From assembly GCF_014656055.1 (NCBI RefSeq), contig NZ_BNBR01000009.1, positions 330,652 to 394,651 of the forward strand: a DNA stretch of 64,000 nt, given 5' to 3'. The notes beneath the pieces are model-generated. The model was not told the DNA's origin and searched no databases. It was given only the letters and a program-made list of their open reading frames with translations. Each line of letters starts with the position of its first letter. Position 1 is the first letter of the stretch. This document shows, one piece after another, positions 51,680 to 60,380 of this stretch. This DNA comes from Streptomyces griseosporeus. GTDB lineage: Bacteria > Actinomycetota > Actinomycetes > Streptomycetales > Streptomycetaceae. A program made the position numbers and the translations under genes.

Positions 51680-52882
51680 TCACTTCAGGAAGTCCGGTAC
51701 GTCCAGCTCCTCGGCCGCGCTGTCCGAGTAGCGCGTCTGCGGGATGGGCGGGGCGACCGGGATGTCGGCCGCGGGCTCGGGAGCGGGCGCGGGCTCCGGC
51801 TCCTCCTTCGGGGTCACGCTGCCGAGCGAGCCGAAGGTCGGGCGGGTCTCGGGCTGCCGGACCGGGGCGGGCTCCTCGCGGCGGGGCGCGGAGGAGGAGG
51901 CCGAGCCGAGGACGGTGTCCCGGCGGGCCGGGGGCTGGCCGCCGTCGAAGCCGGCCGCGATCACGGTGACCCGGACCTCGTCGCCGAGGGCGTCGTCGAT
52001 GACCGCGCCGAAGATGATGTTGGCCTCGGGGTGGGCGGCCTCGCTGACCAGCTGGGCGGCCTCGTTGATCTCGAACAGGCCGAGGTCGGAGCCGCCGGAG
52101 ATGGAGAGCAGGACGCCGCGGGCGCCGTCGATGGACGCCTCCAGCAGCGGCGAGGAGATCGCCATTTCGGCCGCGGCCACCGCGCGGTCGTCGCCGCGGG
52201 CCGAGCCGATGCCCATGAGGGCCGAACCGGCCTCGGACATGACCGACTTGACGTCGGCGAAGTCGAGGTTGATGAGGCCGGGGGTGGTGATGAGGTCGGT
52301 GATGCCCTGGACACCGGAGAGCAGGACCTGGTCAGCCGACTTGAAGGCGTCCAGGACCGAGACCTGGCGGTCCGAGATGGACAGCAGCCGGTCGTTGGGG
52401 ATGACGATGAGGGTGTCGACCTCTTCGCGGAGCTCGGCGATGCCGTCCTCCGCCTGGTTCGCGCGGCGCCGCCCCTCGAAGGTGAACGGGCGCGTGACCA
52501 CGCCGATGGTGAGGGCGCCGAGGGAGCGCGCGATGTTGGCCACGACGGGCGCGCCGCCGGTGCCGGTGCCGCCGCCTTCACCGGCCGTCACGAAGACCAT
52601 GTCGGCCCCCTTGAGGACCTCCTCGATCTCCTCGCGGTGATCCTCGGCGGCCTTGCGGCCGACGGCCGGATTGGCTCCGGCGCCGAGTCCGCGGGTGAGT
52701 TCGCGGCCGACGTCGAGCTTGACGTCGGCGTCGCTCATCAACAGCGCCTGTGCGTCGGTGTTGATGGCGATGAACTCGACGCCCTTGAGACCGACCTCGA
52801 TCATCCGGTTGATGGCATTGACACCACCGCCGCCGACACCGATGACTTTGATGACTGCGAGGTAGTTCTGCGGTGCTGCCAC
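51680..52882 (-). CDS. ftsZ: Cell division GTPase FtsZ
   Basis: FtsZ polymerises into the division ring. The 400-residue product has the GTP-binding IGVGGGGVNAINRM and the tubulin signature GGGTGTG at residues 103-109. The T7 catalytic loop is NLDFADVKSVM. A Pro/Glu-rich linker and the conserved C-terminal peptide EELDVPDFLK for partner binding follow. The start is GTG at 52882 with gagagg upstream. The 289-bp spacer before it carries promoter-like and WhiA-like motifs, consistent with the developmental control known for streptomycete ftsZ. Confidence 0.98.
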   Translation of the reverse strand: MAAPQNYLAVIKVIGVGGGGVNAINRMIEVGLKGVEFIAINTDAQALLMSDADVKLDVGRELTRGLGAGANPAVGRKAAEDHREEIEEVLKGADMVFVTAGEGGGTGTGGAPVVANIARSLGALTIGVVTRPFTFEGRRRANQAEDGIAELREEVDTLIVIPNDRLLSISDRQVSVLDAFKSADQVLLSGVQGITDLITTPGLINLDFADVKSVMSEAGSALMGIGSARGDDRAVAAAEMAISSPLLEASIDGARGVLLSISGGSDLGLFEINEAAQLVSEAAHPEANIIFGAVIDDALGDEVRVTVIAAGFDGGQPPARRDTVLGSASSSAPRREEPAPVRQPETRPTFGSLGSVTPKEEPEPAPAPEPAADIPVAPPIPQTRYSDSAAEELDVPDFLK

Positions 52883-52990
52883 GTCGAAGGCCTCTCGCCT
52901 CGAGTTACGTGTCGCCGGTTCGCTGGTGCGCGCTGCGCGCCCGCGCTCCGTCGACTGATGCCGAATGGGACGGTCCGAATCGCCGACCCG

Positions 52991-53039
52991 AACCCTAACG
53001 CTGAAGTTTAGGGTTACCAGTGTGTCTGTTCGCTGAAGT
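52991..53039. promoter_or_regulatory. Inverted and direct repeats upstream of ftsZ
   Basis: An 8-bp inverted repeat aaccctaa / ttagggtt (52991-52998, 53008-53015) encloses cgctgaagt (52999-53007), which recurs exactly at 53031-53039, 32 bp away or about three helical turns. This is a plausible binding site in the ftsZ promoter region. Confidence 0.45.
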
Positions 53040-53081
53040 CTTCTGAACAGGACACTAAGTCGACAAGTGGCGCACGTTCAA
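53022..53081 (-). promoter_or_regulatory. Candidate ftsZ promoter with two GACAC (WhiA-type) motifs
   Basis: On the - strand, ttgaac (53076-53081) and tagtgt (53052-53057) are 18 bp apart and fit -35 and -10 hexamers. GACAC occurs at 53051-53055 (+ strand), overlapping the -10, and on the - strand at 53022-53026. GACAC is the core recognised by WhiA, and ftsZ is a known WhiA target in Streptomyces. Exact transcription starts are not visible from sequence. Confidence 0.5.
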
Positions 53082-53171
53082 CGAACACGCCGAACCTCCC
53101 GTTTTTCTTTTCACCCTATGTGATCAGCCGTAGCGGTGCCCAACCAGGGTGCTGGCCTGCGCTGATGTGCG

Positions 53172-53975
53172 TCAACTCCCCGATGACGCGGGGGCGGTGG
53201 GGACGCTCACGTCGAAGTGGTCCGCACCGGGTGCCGCTTTCATCAGCGCGGTGAGGGTACGGGCCTTGGCGCGGCCCTTCTCGGCGCTGCCCCACTCCAC
53301 CGTGCGGCCGTCGCCCAACTCCAGCGAGATGTCGTCGAAGGAACGGACCTTGACCAGGCGGGTCCGATGGGCCACGGCGGGCGGGAGGGCGCCGGCGACC
53401 GCGACCGCCTCGCGCACCAGCCGGTCCATGCCGAAGCGGCGCAGGCTCGCGGCGGCCGATCCCGAGCGCGTCACGGCCAATTCGAGCAGCGGCACACCTT
53501 TCGGGGCGTCAGAAACCGTGGCGAAACGGACGCCTTCGTCGTCCACTTCCACGAACTTTCCGCCCTTTTCCACCAGCAGAACCGGAGTGCGCTCGACCAC
53601 TTTCAGCCCGATTCCGTGCGGCCAGGACCGGACCACATCAACTGTGTCGATTCGGGGCAATTTCCGGCGCAGTCGTGCCTCGATCCCGTCGGTGTCGACG
53701 GAAATCAGCGGCGCGCCGACGGGCACGTCGGCCGCCTCGCGCACCTGGGCGGGGGTGAGGACGCGGGTGCCGGAGACCGAGACCCGCTCCACGCGCAGCC
53801 ACGTCGAGCCGTACAACGCCCAGACGGTGCCGGGTCCGAGGAACAGCAGGACCAGCGCGAGGATGATGATCGTACGAAGCCGTCGCGGCCCCAGTCTCCG
53901 GAACCGGCGGACGAGGGGCGGGCCGGACGACTCCTGCTGGCGTGCACCGCGCTCGGCGGTGGTGGGTCCGGCCAC
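53172..53975 (-). CDS. ftsQ: Cell division protein FtsQ
   Basis: FtsQ is a bitopic divisome protein. The 267-residue product has a cytoplasmic N-terminus (~45 residues), one membrane helix (IIILALVLLFLGPGTVWALY), a POTRA domain (RVERVSVSGTRVLTPAQVREAADVPVGAPLISVDTDGIEARLRRKLPRIDTVDVVRSWPHG in order), and an FtsQ beta domain. GTG at 53975 (VAGPTTAERG) with agggcagggg upstream gives the usual length; the open frame continues far upstream antiparallel to murG sequence and is not coding. It lies between murG and the ftsZ promoter region. Confidence 0.93.
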   Translation of the reverse strand: MAGPTTAERGARQQESSGPPLVRRFRRLGPRRLRTIIILALVLLFLGPGTVWALYGSTWLRVERVSVSGTRVLTPAQVREAADVPVGAPLISVDTDGIEARLRRKLPRIDTVDVVRSWPHGIGLKVVERTPVLLVEKGGKFVEVDDEGVRFATVSDAPKGVPLLELAVTRSGSAAASLRRFGMDRLVREAVAVAGALPPAVAHRTRLVKVRSFDDISLELGDGRTVEWGSAEKGRAKARTLTALMKAAPGADHFDVSVPTAPASSGS

Positions 53976-54001
53976 AGCCCCTGCCCTTTCGTCATACGGT
54001 C

Positions 54002-55090
54002 CTAGCGGCGCGAGGCGATCGCCTCGTACACCATGCCGACGAGCAGCTCGTCGGCGTCCCGGCGGCCGAACTCGGCGGCGGCGCGGGACATCTGGTACAG
54101 CCGGTGCGGGTCGGCCAGCACGGGAAGGACGTTCTGCTGCACCCACTCCGGCGTCAGGTCCGCGTCGTCGACGAGGAGGCCGCCGCCGGCCTTCACCACC
54201 GGCTGGGCGTTCAGCCGCTGTTCGCCGTTGCCGATGGGCAGCGGGACGTAGGCGGCCGGGAGTCCGACGGCGGAGAGTTCGGCGACGGTCATCGCGCCCG
54301 CGCGGCAGAGCATCATGTCGGCCGCGGCGTACGCGAGGTCCATCCGGTCCAGGTAACTTACCGGGATGTAGGGGGGCATTCCCGGCATCTGGTGGACCTG
54401 CGGCAGTTCGTTCTTCGGGCCGACCGCGTGCAGGATCTGGATCCCGGCCTGCTGCAGCCAGGGCGCGACCTGCTGGACGACCTCGTTGAGCCGGCGGGCG
54501 CCCTGTGAGCCGCCCGTGACCAGCAGCGTGGGCAGGTTGGGGTCCAGCCCGAAGGCGGCGCGGGCCTCGGGACGCACCGCCGCCCGGTCCAGCGTGGCGA
54601 TGGAACGGCGCAGCGGGATGCCGATGTAGCGGGCGTCGCGCAGCTTGCTGTCCGGGGTGGAGACGGCGACCCGGGCCGCGTACCGCGAGCCGATCTTGTT
54701 GGCCAGGCCCGGCCGGGCGTTGGCCTCGTGGATCACGATGGGCACACCGAGGCGCTTGGCGGCCAGGTAGCCGGGCAGGGCGACGTAACCGCCGAAGCCG
54801 ACCACGACGTCCGCCTTGGTGCGCTCCAGGATCTGCTCGGCGGCCTTGATCGTGCCGCGCAGCCGGCCCGGGACGGTGATCAGCTCGGGGGTGGGCTTGC
54901 GCGGCAGCGGTACGGCCGGGATCAGCGCCAGCTCGTAGCCGCGCTCCGGGACGAGCCGGGTCTCCAGACCGCGCTCCGTGCCCAGGGCCGTGATCCCCAC
55001 GGTGGGGTCCTGCCTGCGCAGGGCGTCCGCGAGGGCGAGCGCGGGCTCGATGTGGCCCGCGGTGCCCCCGCCGGCGAGTACGACATGCAC
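54002..55090 (-). CDS. murG: MurG, lipid II synthase
   Basis: MurG adds GlcNAc from UDP-GlcNAc to lipid I at the inner membrane face. The 362-residue GT-B glycosyltransferase begins VVLAGGGTAGHIEPALALADAL and has VVGFGGYVALPGYLAA, HEANARPGLANK, LLVTGGSQGARRLNE, MLCRAGAMTVAELSAVGLPA and PLPIGNGEQRLNA. The start is GTG at 55090. It lies 6 bp after ftsW and 26 bp before ftsQ. Confidence 0.97.
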   Translation of the reverse strand: MHVVLAGGGTAGHIEPALALADALRRQDPTVGITALGTERGLETRLVPERGYELALIPAVPLPRKPTPELITVPGRLRGTIKAAEQILERTKADVVVGFGGYVALPGYLAAKRLGVPIVIHEANARPGLANKIGSRYAARVAVSTPDSKLRDARYIGIPLRRSIATLDRAAVRPEARAAFGLDPNLPTLLVTGGSQGARRLNEVVQQVAPWLQQAGIQILHAVGPKNELPQVHQMPGMPPYIPVSYLDRMDLAYAAADMMLCRAGAMTVAELSAVGLPAAYVPLPIGNGEQRLNAQPVVKAGGGLLVDDADLTPEWVQQNVLPVLADPHRLYQMSRAAAEFGRRDADELLVGMVYEAIASRR

Positions 55091-55096
55091 CGAAAT

Positions 55097-56479
55097 TCAC
55101 CGCTCTCCGGACGAACGCGCCGCCGAGACGCGCCGTCGCATCGTGTTCCATCTCCTGGGCCCCGCAGAGCCCCCGGCCCCCCGCTTTCTACCAAAGCGCG
55201 GTTGCCGCATCGCAAGCGCCGCCCGCGCACCGGGCTCGTCGCGCGCGAAGGCGATCAGCAGCCCGATGGCGAACATGGTCGGCAGCAGGGCGGACCCTCC
55301 GTAGGAGAACAGCGGGAGCGGGACACCGGCGATCGGCAGCAGGCCGAGCACCGCACCGATGTTGATCACCGACTGGGCGGTGATCCAGGTGGTCACGCCT
55401 CCCGCGGCATACCTCACGAAGGGGTCCTCCGTGCGTCCGGCCACGCGGATACCCGCATAGCCTAGAGCCGCGAACAGGGCGAGCACCGACAGCGTCCCCG
55501 CCAGGCCCAGTTCCTCACCGGTGACGGCGAAGATGAAGTCGGTGTGCGCTTCGGGGAGTTCACCCCATTTTTCCACACTCGCACCGAGCCCGGATCCGAA
55601 GATTCCGCCGGAGGCGAGGGCGTAGATGCCGTGCACGGCCTGCCAGCAGTCGGCGCCCCCGGAGCGCGGCTCGGTGGCGCCGATGCAGGCGAGCCGGGCC
55701 ATCCGGTTGGGGCTGGTCTTGATCAGGATCACACCGATCAGGGAGGCGACCGACAGCACGCCGACGAAGAGCCGGGTGGGCGCCCCCGCCAGCCACAGCA
55801 GGCCGAACAGGATAGCGGTGAGGATGATCGCCGTACCCATGTCGCCGCCGAGCATGATCAGCCCGAGCAGCAGGAACGCGACCGGCACCAGCGGCACCAG
55901 CATGTGCTTCCACTGGTTCAGCAGCTTCTTGTCCTGCTTGCGGGCCATCAGGTCGGCGCCCCACAGCACGAGCGCGAGCTTGCCGAACTCGCTGGGCTGG
56001 ATCTGGAAGGAGCCGCCGAGCGAGATCCAGTTCTGGTTGCCGTTGACCGCCATCCCTATCCCCGGCACCTGCACCAGCGCCATCAGGAAGACGGCACCGG
56101 CGAGGATGGGGTAGGCCAGCGCCCGGTGCAGCTTCACGGGCATCCGCGAGGCTGAGTACAGCAGGATGCCGCCGATGACGGCGGCCAGCAGCTGCTTGCG
56201 GAAGAAGTAGGAGCCGGGCAGCGACATCTGCAGCGCGGTGATCTGGGAGGCCGAGTAGACCATCACCAGGCCGAGCACGGTGATCAGCAGGCTGCCGCCG
56301 AGGATCAGGTAGTACGCGGTCAGCGGCCGGTCCCAGGCCCGGCGGGCCCGGGTGTGCAGCCGGCGGACCGGGTTCTCGCGCGGCGCCCGGGGGGCGGCGG
56401 GACGTCTGACGGCCCGCTGCTGCACGGGCGGCCGGCCGGTACGGCTACTGGGCATCAGCGCCTCCGCTGCGTCGGTCAC
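55097..56479 (-). CDS. ftsW: FtsW, SEDS peptidoglycan glycosyltransferase
   Basis: FtsW polymerises lipid II at the septum together with FtsI. The 460-residue product has a ~50-residue basic cytoplasmic N-terminus, ten or so membrane helices and SEDS motifs QPSEFGKLALVLW, GGDMGTAIIL, SGLGASVEKWGELPEAHTDFIFAVTGEELG (catalytic Asp region) and PLPLFSYGGSALLPTMFAIG. A basic tail follows. GTG at 56479 overlaps the murD stop (GTGA). Confidence 0.96.
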   Translation of the reverse strand: MTDAAEALMPSSRTGRPPVQQRAVRRPAAPRAPRENPVRRLHTRARRAWDRPLTAYYLILGGSLLITVLGLVMVYSASQITALQMSLPGSYFFRKQLLAAVIGGILLYSASRMPVKLHRALAYPILAGAVFLMALVQVPGIGMAVNGNQNWISLGGSFQIQPSEFGKLALVLWGADLMARKQDKKLLNQWKHMLVPLVPVAFLLLGLIMLGGDMGTAIILTAILFGLLWLAGAPTRLFVGVLSVASLIGVILIKTSPNRMARLACIGATEPRSGGADCWQAVHGIYALASGGIFGSGLGASVEKWGELPEAHTDFIFAVTGEELGLAGTLSVLALFAALGYAGIRVAGRTEDPFVRYAAGGVTTWITAQSVINIGAVLGLLPIAGVPLPLFSYGGSALLPTMFAIGLLIAFARDEPGARAALAMRQPRFGRKRGAGGSAGPRRWNTMRRRVSAARSSGER

Positions 56480-57894
56480 GAGCCGAGTTCGCGAACCGCC
56501 TCCGCGAACGCGTCACCGCGCTTGGTGTAGTTGGTGAACATGTCCATGGAGGCACAGGCGGGGGCGAGCAGCACCGTGTCGCCGGGGGCGGCCAGCCGCC
56601 GCGCCTCCTGGACGGCCTGGAGCATCGCCCCAGTGTCGGTCCGGTCGAGGTCGACGACGGGTACCTCCGGGGCGTGTCGCGCGAGGGCTTCCCGGATCAG
56701 GGCACGGTCGGCGCCGATCAGGACCACACCGCGCAGCCGCTTCGCCGACTTGGCGACGAGTTCGTCGAAGGTGGCGCCCTTGGCCAGGCCGCCGGCGATC
56801 CACACGATCGACTCGTAGGCCGCCAACGAGGCTTCCGCGGCGTGCGTGTTGGTGGCCTTGGAGTCGTCGACGTAGGCCACGCCGTCGACGTCGGCGACGT
56901 GCGCGATGCGGTGGGCGTCCGGCCGGAAGGCCCGCAGCCCGTCCCGCACGGCCTGCGGCGGGACGCCGAAGGCCCGCGCGAGGGCCGCCGCCGCAAGGGC
57001 GTTGGCGATGTTGTGCGGGGCGGGCGGGTTGACGTCGGAGACCTCGGCCAGCTCCTGCGCGTTCTTCTGCCGGTTCTCGACGAAGGCGCGGTCGACCAGG
57101 ATGCCGTCGACGACGCCGAGTTGGGACGGGCCCGGGGTGCCGAGGGTGAAGCCGATCGCCCGGCAGCCCTCCTCGACGTCGGCCTCGCGCACCAGGTCCT
57201 CGGTGGCCTTGTCGGCCACGTTGTAGACGCAGGCGACGCGATTGCCCTCGTAGATACGGCCCTTGTCGGCGGCGTAGGCCTCCATGGAGCCGTGCCAGTC
57301 GAGGTGGTCCGGGGCGAGGTTGAGCACGGCCGCGGAGTGGGCGCGCAGGGAGGGCGCCCAGTGCAGCTGGTAGCTGGAGAGTTCGACGGCGAGGACGTCG
57401 TACGGCTCGTCGCCGAGGACCGCGTCCAGCAGGGAGACGCCGATGTTGCCGACGGCGGCGGTGCGCAGTCCGGCGGCCCGCAGGATCGAGGCGAGCATCT
57501 GGACGGTGGTCGTCTTGCCGTTGGTGCCGGTCACGCACAGCCAGGGCGCGGCGTCCGGGCCGCGCAGCCGCCAGGCGAGTTCGACGTCGCCCCACACCTC
57601 GATGCCGGCCTTCGCCGCCGCCTGGAAGAGCGGCTTCGTCGGCTTCCAGCCGGGCGCGGTGACGATGAGTTCGGTGCCCTCGGGCAGGGTGTCGCCGTCG
57701 CCGAGGCGGACGGTGACGCCGAGCGCCTCCAGTTCCGCCGCCTGCTCACGCGCGCGTGCGTCGTCGCCGTCGTTGACGACCGTGACGACCGCCCCGCGCG
57801 CGTGCAGCACCTTCGCGGCCGGAACGCCGGAGACGCCGAGCCCGGCGACGGTGACGTGCTTGCCCTGGAAGTCCGGGGACACCGTGGAGGTCAC
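56476..57894 (-). CDS. murD: UDP-N-acetylmuramoylalanine--D-glutamate ligase
   Basis: MurD adds D-glutamate to UDP-MurNAc-L-Ala. The 472-residue ligase has a Rossmann-like N-domain (VTVAGLGVSGVPAAKVL), the ATP loop WLCVTGTNGKTTT, ELSSYQLHW, NLAPDHLDWHGS, NALAAAALARAFG and the C-domain DDSKATNTHAAEASLAAY. GTG at 57894 overlaps the mraY stop (GTGA). ATG at 57909 would add five residues (MGSGQ), but the GTG fits the coupling seen across this operon. Confidence 0.96.
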   Translation of the reverse strand: MTSTVSPDFQGKHVTVAGLGVSGVPAAKVLHARGAVVTVVNDGDDARAREQAAELEALGVTVRLGDGDTLPEGTELIVTAPGWKPTKPLFQAAAKAGIEVWGDVELAWRLRGPDAAPWLCVTGTNGKTTTVQMLASILRAAGLRTAAVGNIGVSLLDAVLGDEPYDVLAVELSSYQLHWAPSLRAHSAAVLNLAPDHLDWHGSMEAYAADKGRIYEGNRVACVYNVADKATEDLVREADVEEGCRAIGFTLGTPGPSQLGVVDGILVDRAFVENRQKNAQELAEVSDVNPPAPHNIANALAAAALARAFGVPPQAVRDGLRAFRPDAHRIAHVADVDGVAYVDDSKATNTHAAEASLAAYESIVWIAGGLAKGATFDELVAKSAKRLRGVVLIGADRALIREALARHAPEVPVVDLDRTDTGAMLQAVQEARRLAAPGDTVLLAPACASMDMFTNYTKRGDAFAEAVRELGS

Positions 57895-58964
57895 TTGTCC
57901 GCTGCCCATCCTGCGTAGAAGAGGCCCAGTCCGACGATCACGCAGATGCCCTGGATGATCCAGAAGCGGACCACGACCAGGACCTCGGACCAGCCCTTGA
58001 GTTCGAAGTGGTGCTGGAGCGGCGCCATCCGGAAGACGCGCTTGCCGGTCAGGCGGAAGGAGCCGACCTGGATGACCACCGACATGGTGATCAGCACGAA
58101 CAGGCCGCCCATGATGGCGAGCAGCAGCTCGGTGCGCGAGCAGATCGCGAGGCCGGTGAGAACGCCGCCGAGCGCGAGCGAACCGGTGTCGCCCATGAAG
58201 ATCTTGGCCGGGGAGGTGTTCCACCACAGGAAGCCCAGGCAGGCACCCATCAGCGCGGAGGCGACGACGGCGAGGTCCAGCGGGTCGCGCACCTCGTAGC
58301 AGGCGCCCGGGTTGGTCAGGGTCAGCGCGTTGGCGCAGGACTCCTGGAACTGCCAGACGCCGATGAAGGTGTAGGCGCCGAAGACGAGCACGGAGGCGCC
58401 GGTGGCCAGACCGTCCAGGCCGTCGGTGAGGTTCACGCCGTTGGACATCGCCAGGATCATGAACAGCGCCCAGACGACGAACAGCACCGGGCCGATAGTC
58501 CAGCCGAAGTCGGTGATGAAGGACAGCTTGGTGGAGGCCGGGGTGTTGCCGCGGGCGTCCTGGAACTGCAGGGCGAGCACCGCGAAGGCGATGCCGACGA
58601 TCAGCTGTCCGGCCATCTTCGCCTTGGCGCGCAGACCGAGCGAACGCCGCTTGACGATCTTGATGTAGTCGTCGAGGAAGCCGACCAGGCCCATGCCCAC
58701 CATCAGGCCGAGCACGAGCACACCCGAGTAGGTGGGCGGGTAGCCGGTGATGACCTTGCTCAGGAAGTACGCGGCGACCGTCGCCAGGATGAACGCGATA
58801 CCGCCCATGGTCGGCGTACCGCGCTTGCTGGCGTGCTCGCGCGGGCCGTCGTCGCGGATGTACTGGCCGTACCCCTTGCGCGCGAGCAGCTTGATCAGCA
58901 GCGGGGTGCCGACCAGGGTCAGGAACAGACCGATGACACCTGAGAACAGGACCTGCTTCATCAT
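57891..58964 (-). CDS. mraY: Phospho-MurNAc-pentapeptide translocase (lipid I synthase)
   Basis: MraY transfers phospho-MurNAc-pentapeptide to undecaprenyl phosphate. The 357-residue, ten-helix protein has KRGTPTMGGIAFI, the catalytic FLDDYIKIVKRRSLGL and NGVNLTDGLDGLATGAS motifs, FMGDTGSLALGG and the C-terminal MAPLQHHFELKGWSE. The ATG at 58964 overlaps the murF stop (ATGA). A cysteine-containing loop near residues 203-217 (ESCANALTLTNPGACYE) could be a disulfide-bearing extracytoplasmic loop. The symbol murX is also used in actinobacteria. Confidence 0.97.
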   Translation of the reverse strand: MMKQVLFSGVIGLFLTLVGTPLLIKLLARKGYGQYIRDDGPREHASKRGTPTMGGIAFILATVAAYFLSKVITGYPPTYSGVLVLGLMVGMGLVGFLDDYIKIVKRRSLGLRAKAKMAGQLIVGIAFAVLALQFQDARGNTPASTKLSFITDFGWTIGPVLFVVWALFMILAMSNGVNLTDGLDGLATGASVLVFGAYTFIGVWQFQESCANALTLTNPGACYEVRDPLDLAVVASALMGACLGFLWWNTSPAKIFMGDTGSLALGGVLTGLAICSRTELLLAIMGGLFVLITMSVVIQVGSFRLTGKRVFRMAPLQHHFELKGWSEVLVVVRFWIIQGICVIVGLGLFYAGWAADK

Positions 58965-60376
58965 CGGGCAGCGACCTCACCCTCGGCACCGGTCTCGAGC
59001 AGCGCCTGCGCCACGCTCTCGAGCCCGACCGACCGGGACGCCTTCACGAGTACGACGTCTCCCGGGCGCAATTCGCTGCGCAACAGGTCGACCGCCGCCT
59101 GTGCGTCGGACACGTGCACCGACTCCTCACCCCACGAACCCTCGTTATATGCGCCCAGTTGCAGCCATGCGGCTTCCCTGCCGCCGACCGCGACGAGCTT
59201 GCTGACGTTGAGCCGGACGGCGAGCCGTCCGACCGCGTCGTGCTCGGCGAGCGCCTCGTCCCCGAGCTCGGCCATCTTGCCGAGCACCGCCCAGGTCCGC
59301 CGTCCCTTGCCCATGGCCACCAGCGCGCGCAGAGCGGCCTTCATGGACTCGGGGTTGGCGTTGTAGGCGTCGTTGACGATGGTCACGCCGTCCGGGCGCT
59401 CGGTGACCTCCATGCGCCACCGGGAGAGGGATCCCGCCTCGGAGAGCGCGGTGGCGATCTCTTCCGCGGACATGCCCAGCTCATGGGCGACGGCGGCCGC
59501 GGCGAGCGCGTTCGACACGTGGTGCTCACCGTACAGGCGCATGGTCACATCGCTTGCACCGGAGGGTGTGTGAAGCCTGAAGGCGGGCTGTCCGCTGTCC
59601 GTGAGTCGTACGTTCTCGGCGCGTACGTCCGCTTCGTCGGCCTCGCCGAAGAGGACCACCTTCGCCTTCGTACGGGAGGCCATGGCGCGCACGTAGGGGT
59701 CGTCGGCGTTGAGGACCGCGACTCCCCCTTCCGCGGCGGACGGCAGCGACTCCACCAGCTCGCCCTTGGCCTGCGCGATCTGCTCGCGGCCGCCGAACTC
59801 GCCGATGTGGGCGGAGCCGACGTTGAGGACGAGGCCGATCCGCGGCGGGGTCAGCTCGGTGAGGTAGCGGATGTGCCCGATGCCGCGCGCGCCCATCTCC
59901 AGCACGAGGAACTTCGTCTCCTCGGTGGCGGACAGGGCGGTCAGCGGCAGCCCGATCTCGTTGTTGAGCGAGCCCGGCGTGAAGACGGTCGGCGCCTTGC
60001 GCTGCAGCACCTGGGCGATGAGGTCCTTGGTGCTGGTCTTGCCGGCCGAGCCGGTCAGGCCGACGAGGGTGGCGCCGAGCTTCGTCACGACGTGCCGGGC
60101 GAGCGCGCCGAGGGCCGTCTGGACGTCCTCGACGACGATCGCGGGCACGCCGACCGGTCGCGAGGCCAGCACGGCCGCCGCGCCCGCCGCCACGACCGCC
60201 GGCGCGAAGTCGTGGCCGTCCACGCGCTCGCCGCGGAACGCGACGAAGAGGCTGCCGGGCACCACCTCACGGGAGTCCCGGACGACCGGCCCGGTGACCT
60301 GCACCGACGGATCCGGTATGTCGTACGTCTGCCCGCCGACGACTGCTGCGATCTCGGCGAGGGAGAGGGCGATCAC
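58961..60376 (-). CDS. murF: UDP-MurNAc-tripeptide D-alanyl-D-alanine ligase
   Basis: MurF adds D-Ala-D-Ala to the tripeptide precursor. The 471-residue ligase has DSREVVPGSLFVAFRGERVDGHDF near residues 32-55, the ATP loop LVGLTGSAGKTSTKDL, NNEIGLPLTAL, EMGARGIGHI, NVGSAHIGEFG, and NDAYNANPESMKAALRAL in the C-domain. GTG at 60376 has agggatgaa upstream, 4 bp after the murE stop. It overlaps mraY at the 3' end. Confidence 0.96.
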   Translation of the reverse strand: MIALSLAEIAAVVGGQTYDIPDPSVQVTGPVVRDSREVVPGSLFVAFRGERVDGHDFAPAVVAAGAAAVLASRPVGVPAIVVEDVQTALGALARHVVTKLGATLVGLTGSAGKTSTKDLIAQVLQRKAPTVFTPGSLNNEIGLPLTALSATEETKFLVLEMGARGIGHIRYLTELTPPRIGLVLNVGSAHIGEFGGREQIAQAKGELVESLPSAAEGGVAVLNADDPYVRAMASRTKAKVVLFGEADEADVRAENVRLTDSGQPAFRLHTPSGASDVTMRLYGEHHVSNALAAAAVAHELGMSAEEIATALSEAGSLSRWRMEVTERPDGVTIVNDAYNANPESMKAALRALVAMGKGRRTWAVLGKMAELGDEALAEHDAVGRLAVRLNVSKLVAVGGREAAWLQLGAYNEGSWGEESVHVSDAQAAVDLLRSELRPGDVVLVKASRSVGLESVAQALLETGAEGEVAAR

Positions 60377-60380
60377 AAGT

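Noticed and set aside
53705..55151. Much longer FtsQ reading through murG sequence
   Set aside because: The frame is open upstream of 53975 but overlaps murG on the same strand in another frame; family length and ribosome site support GTG 53975.
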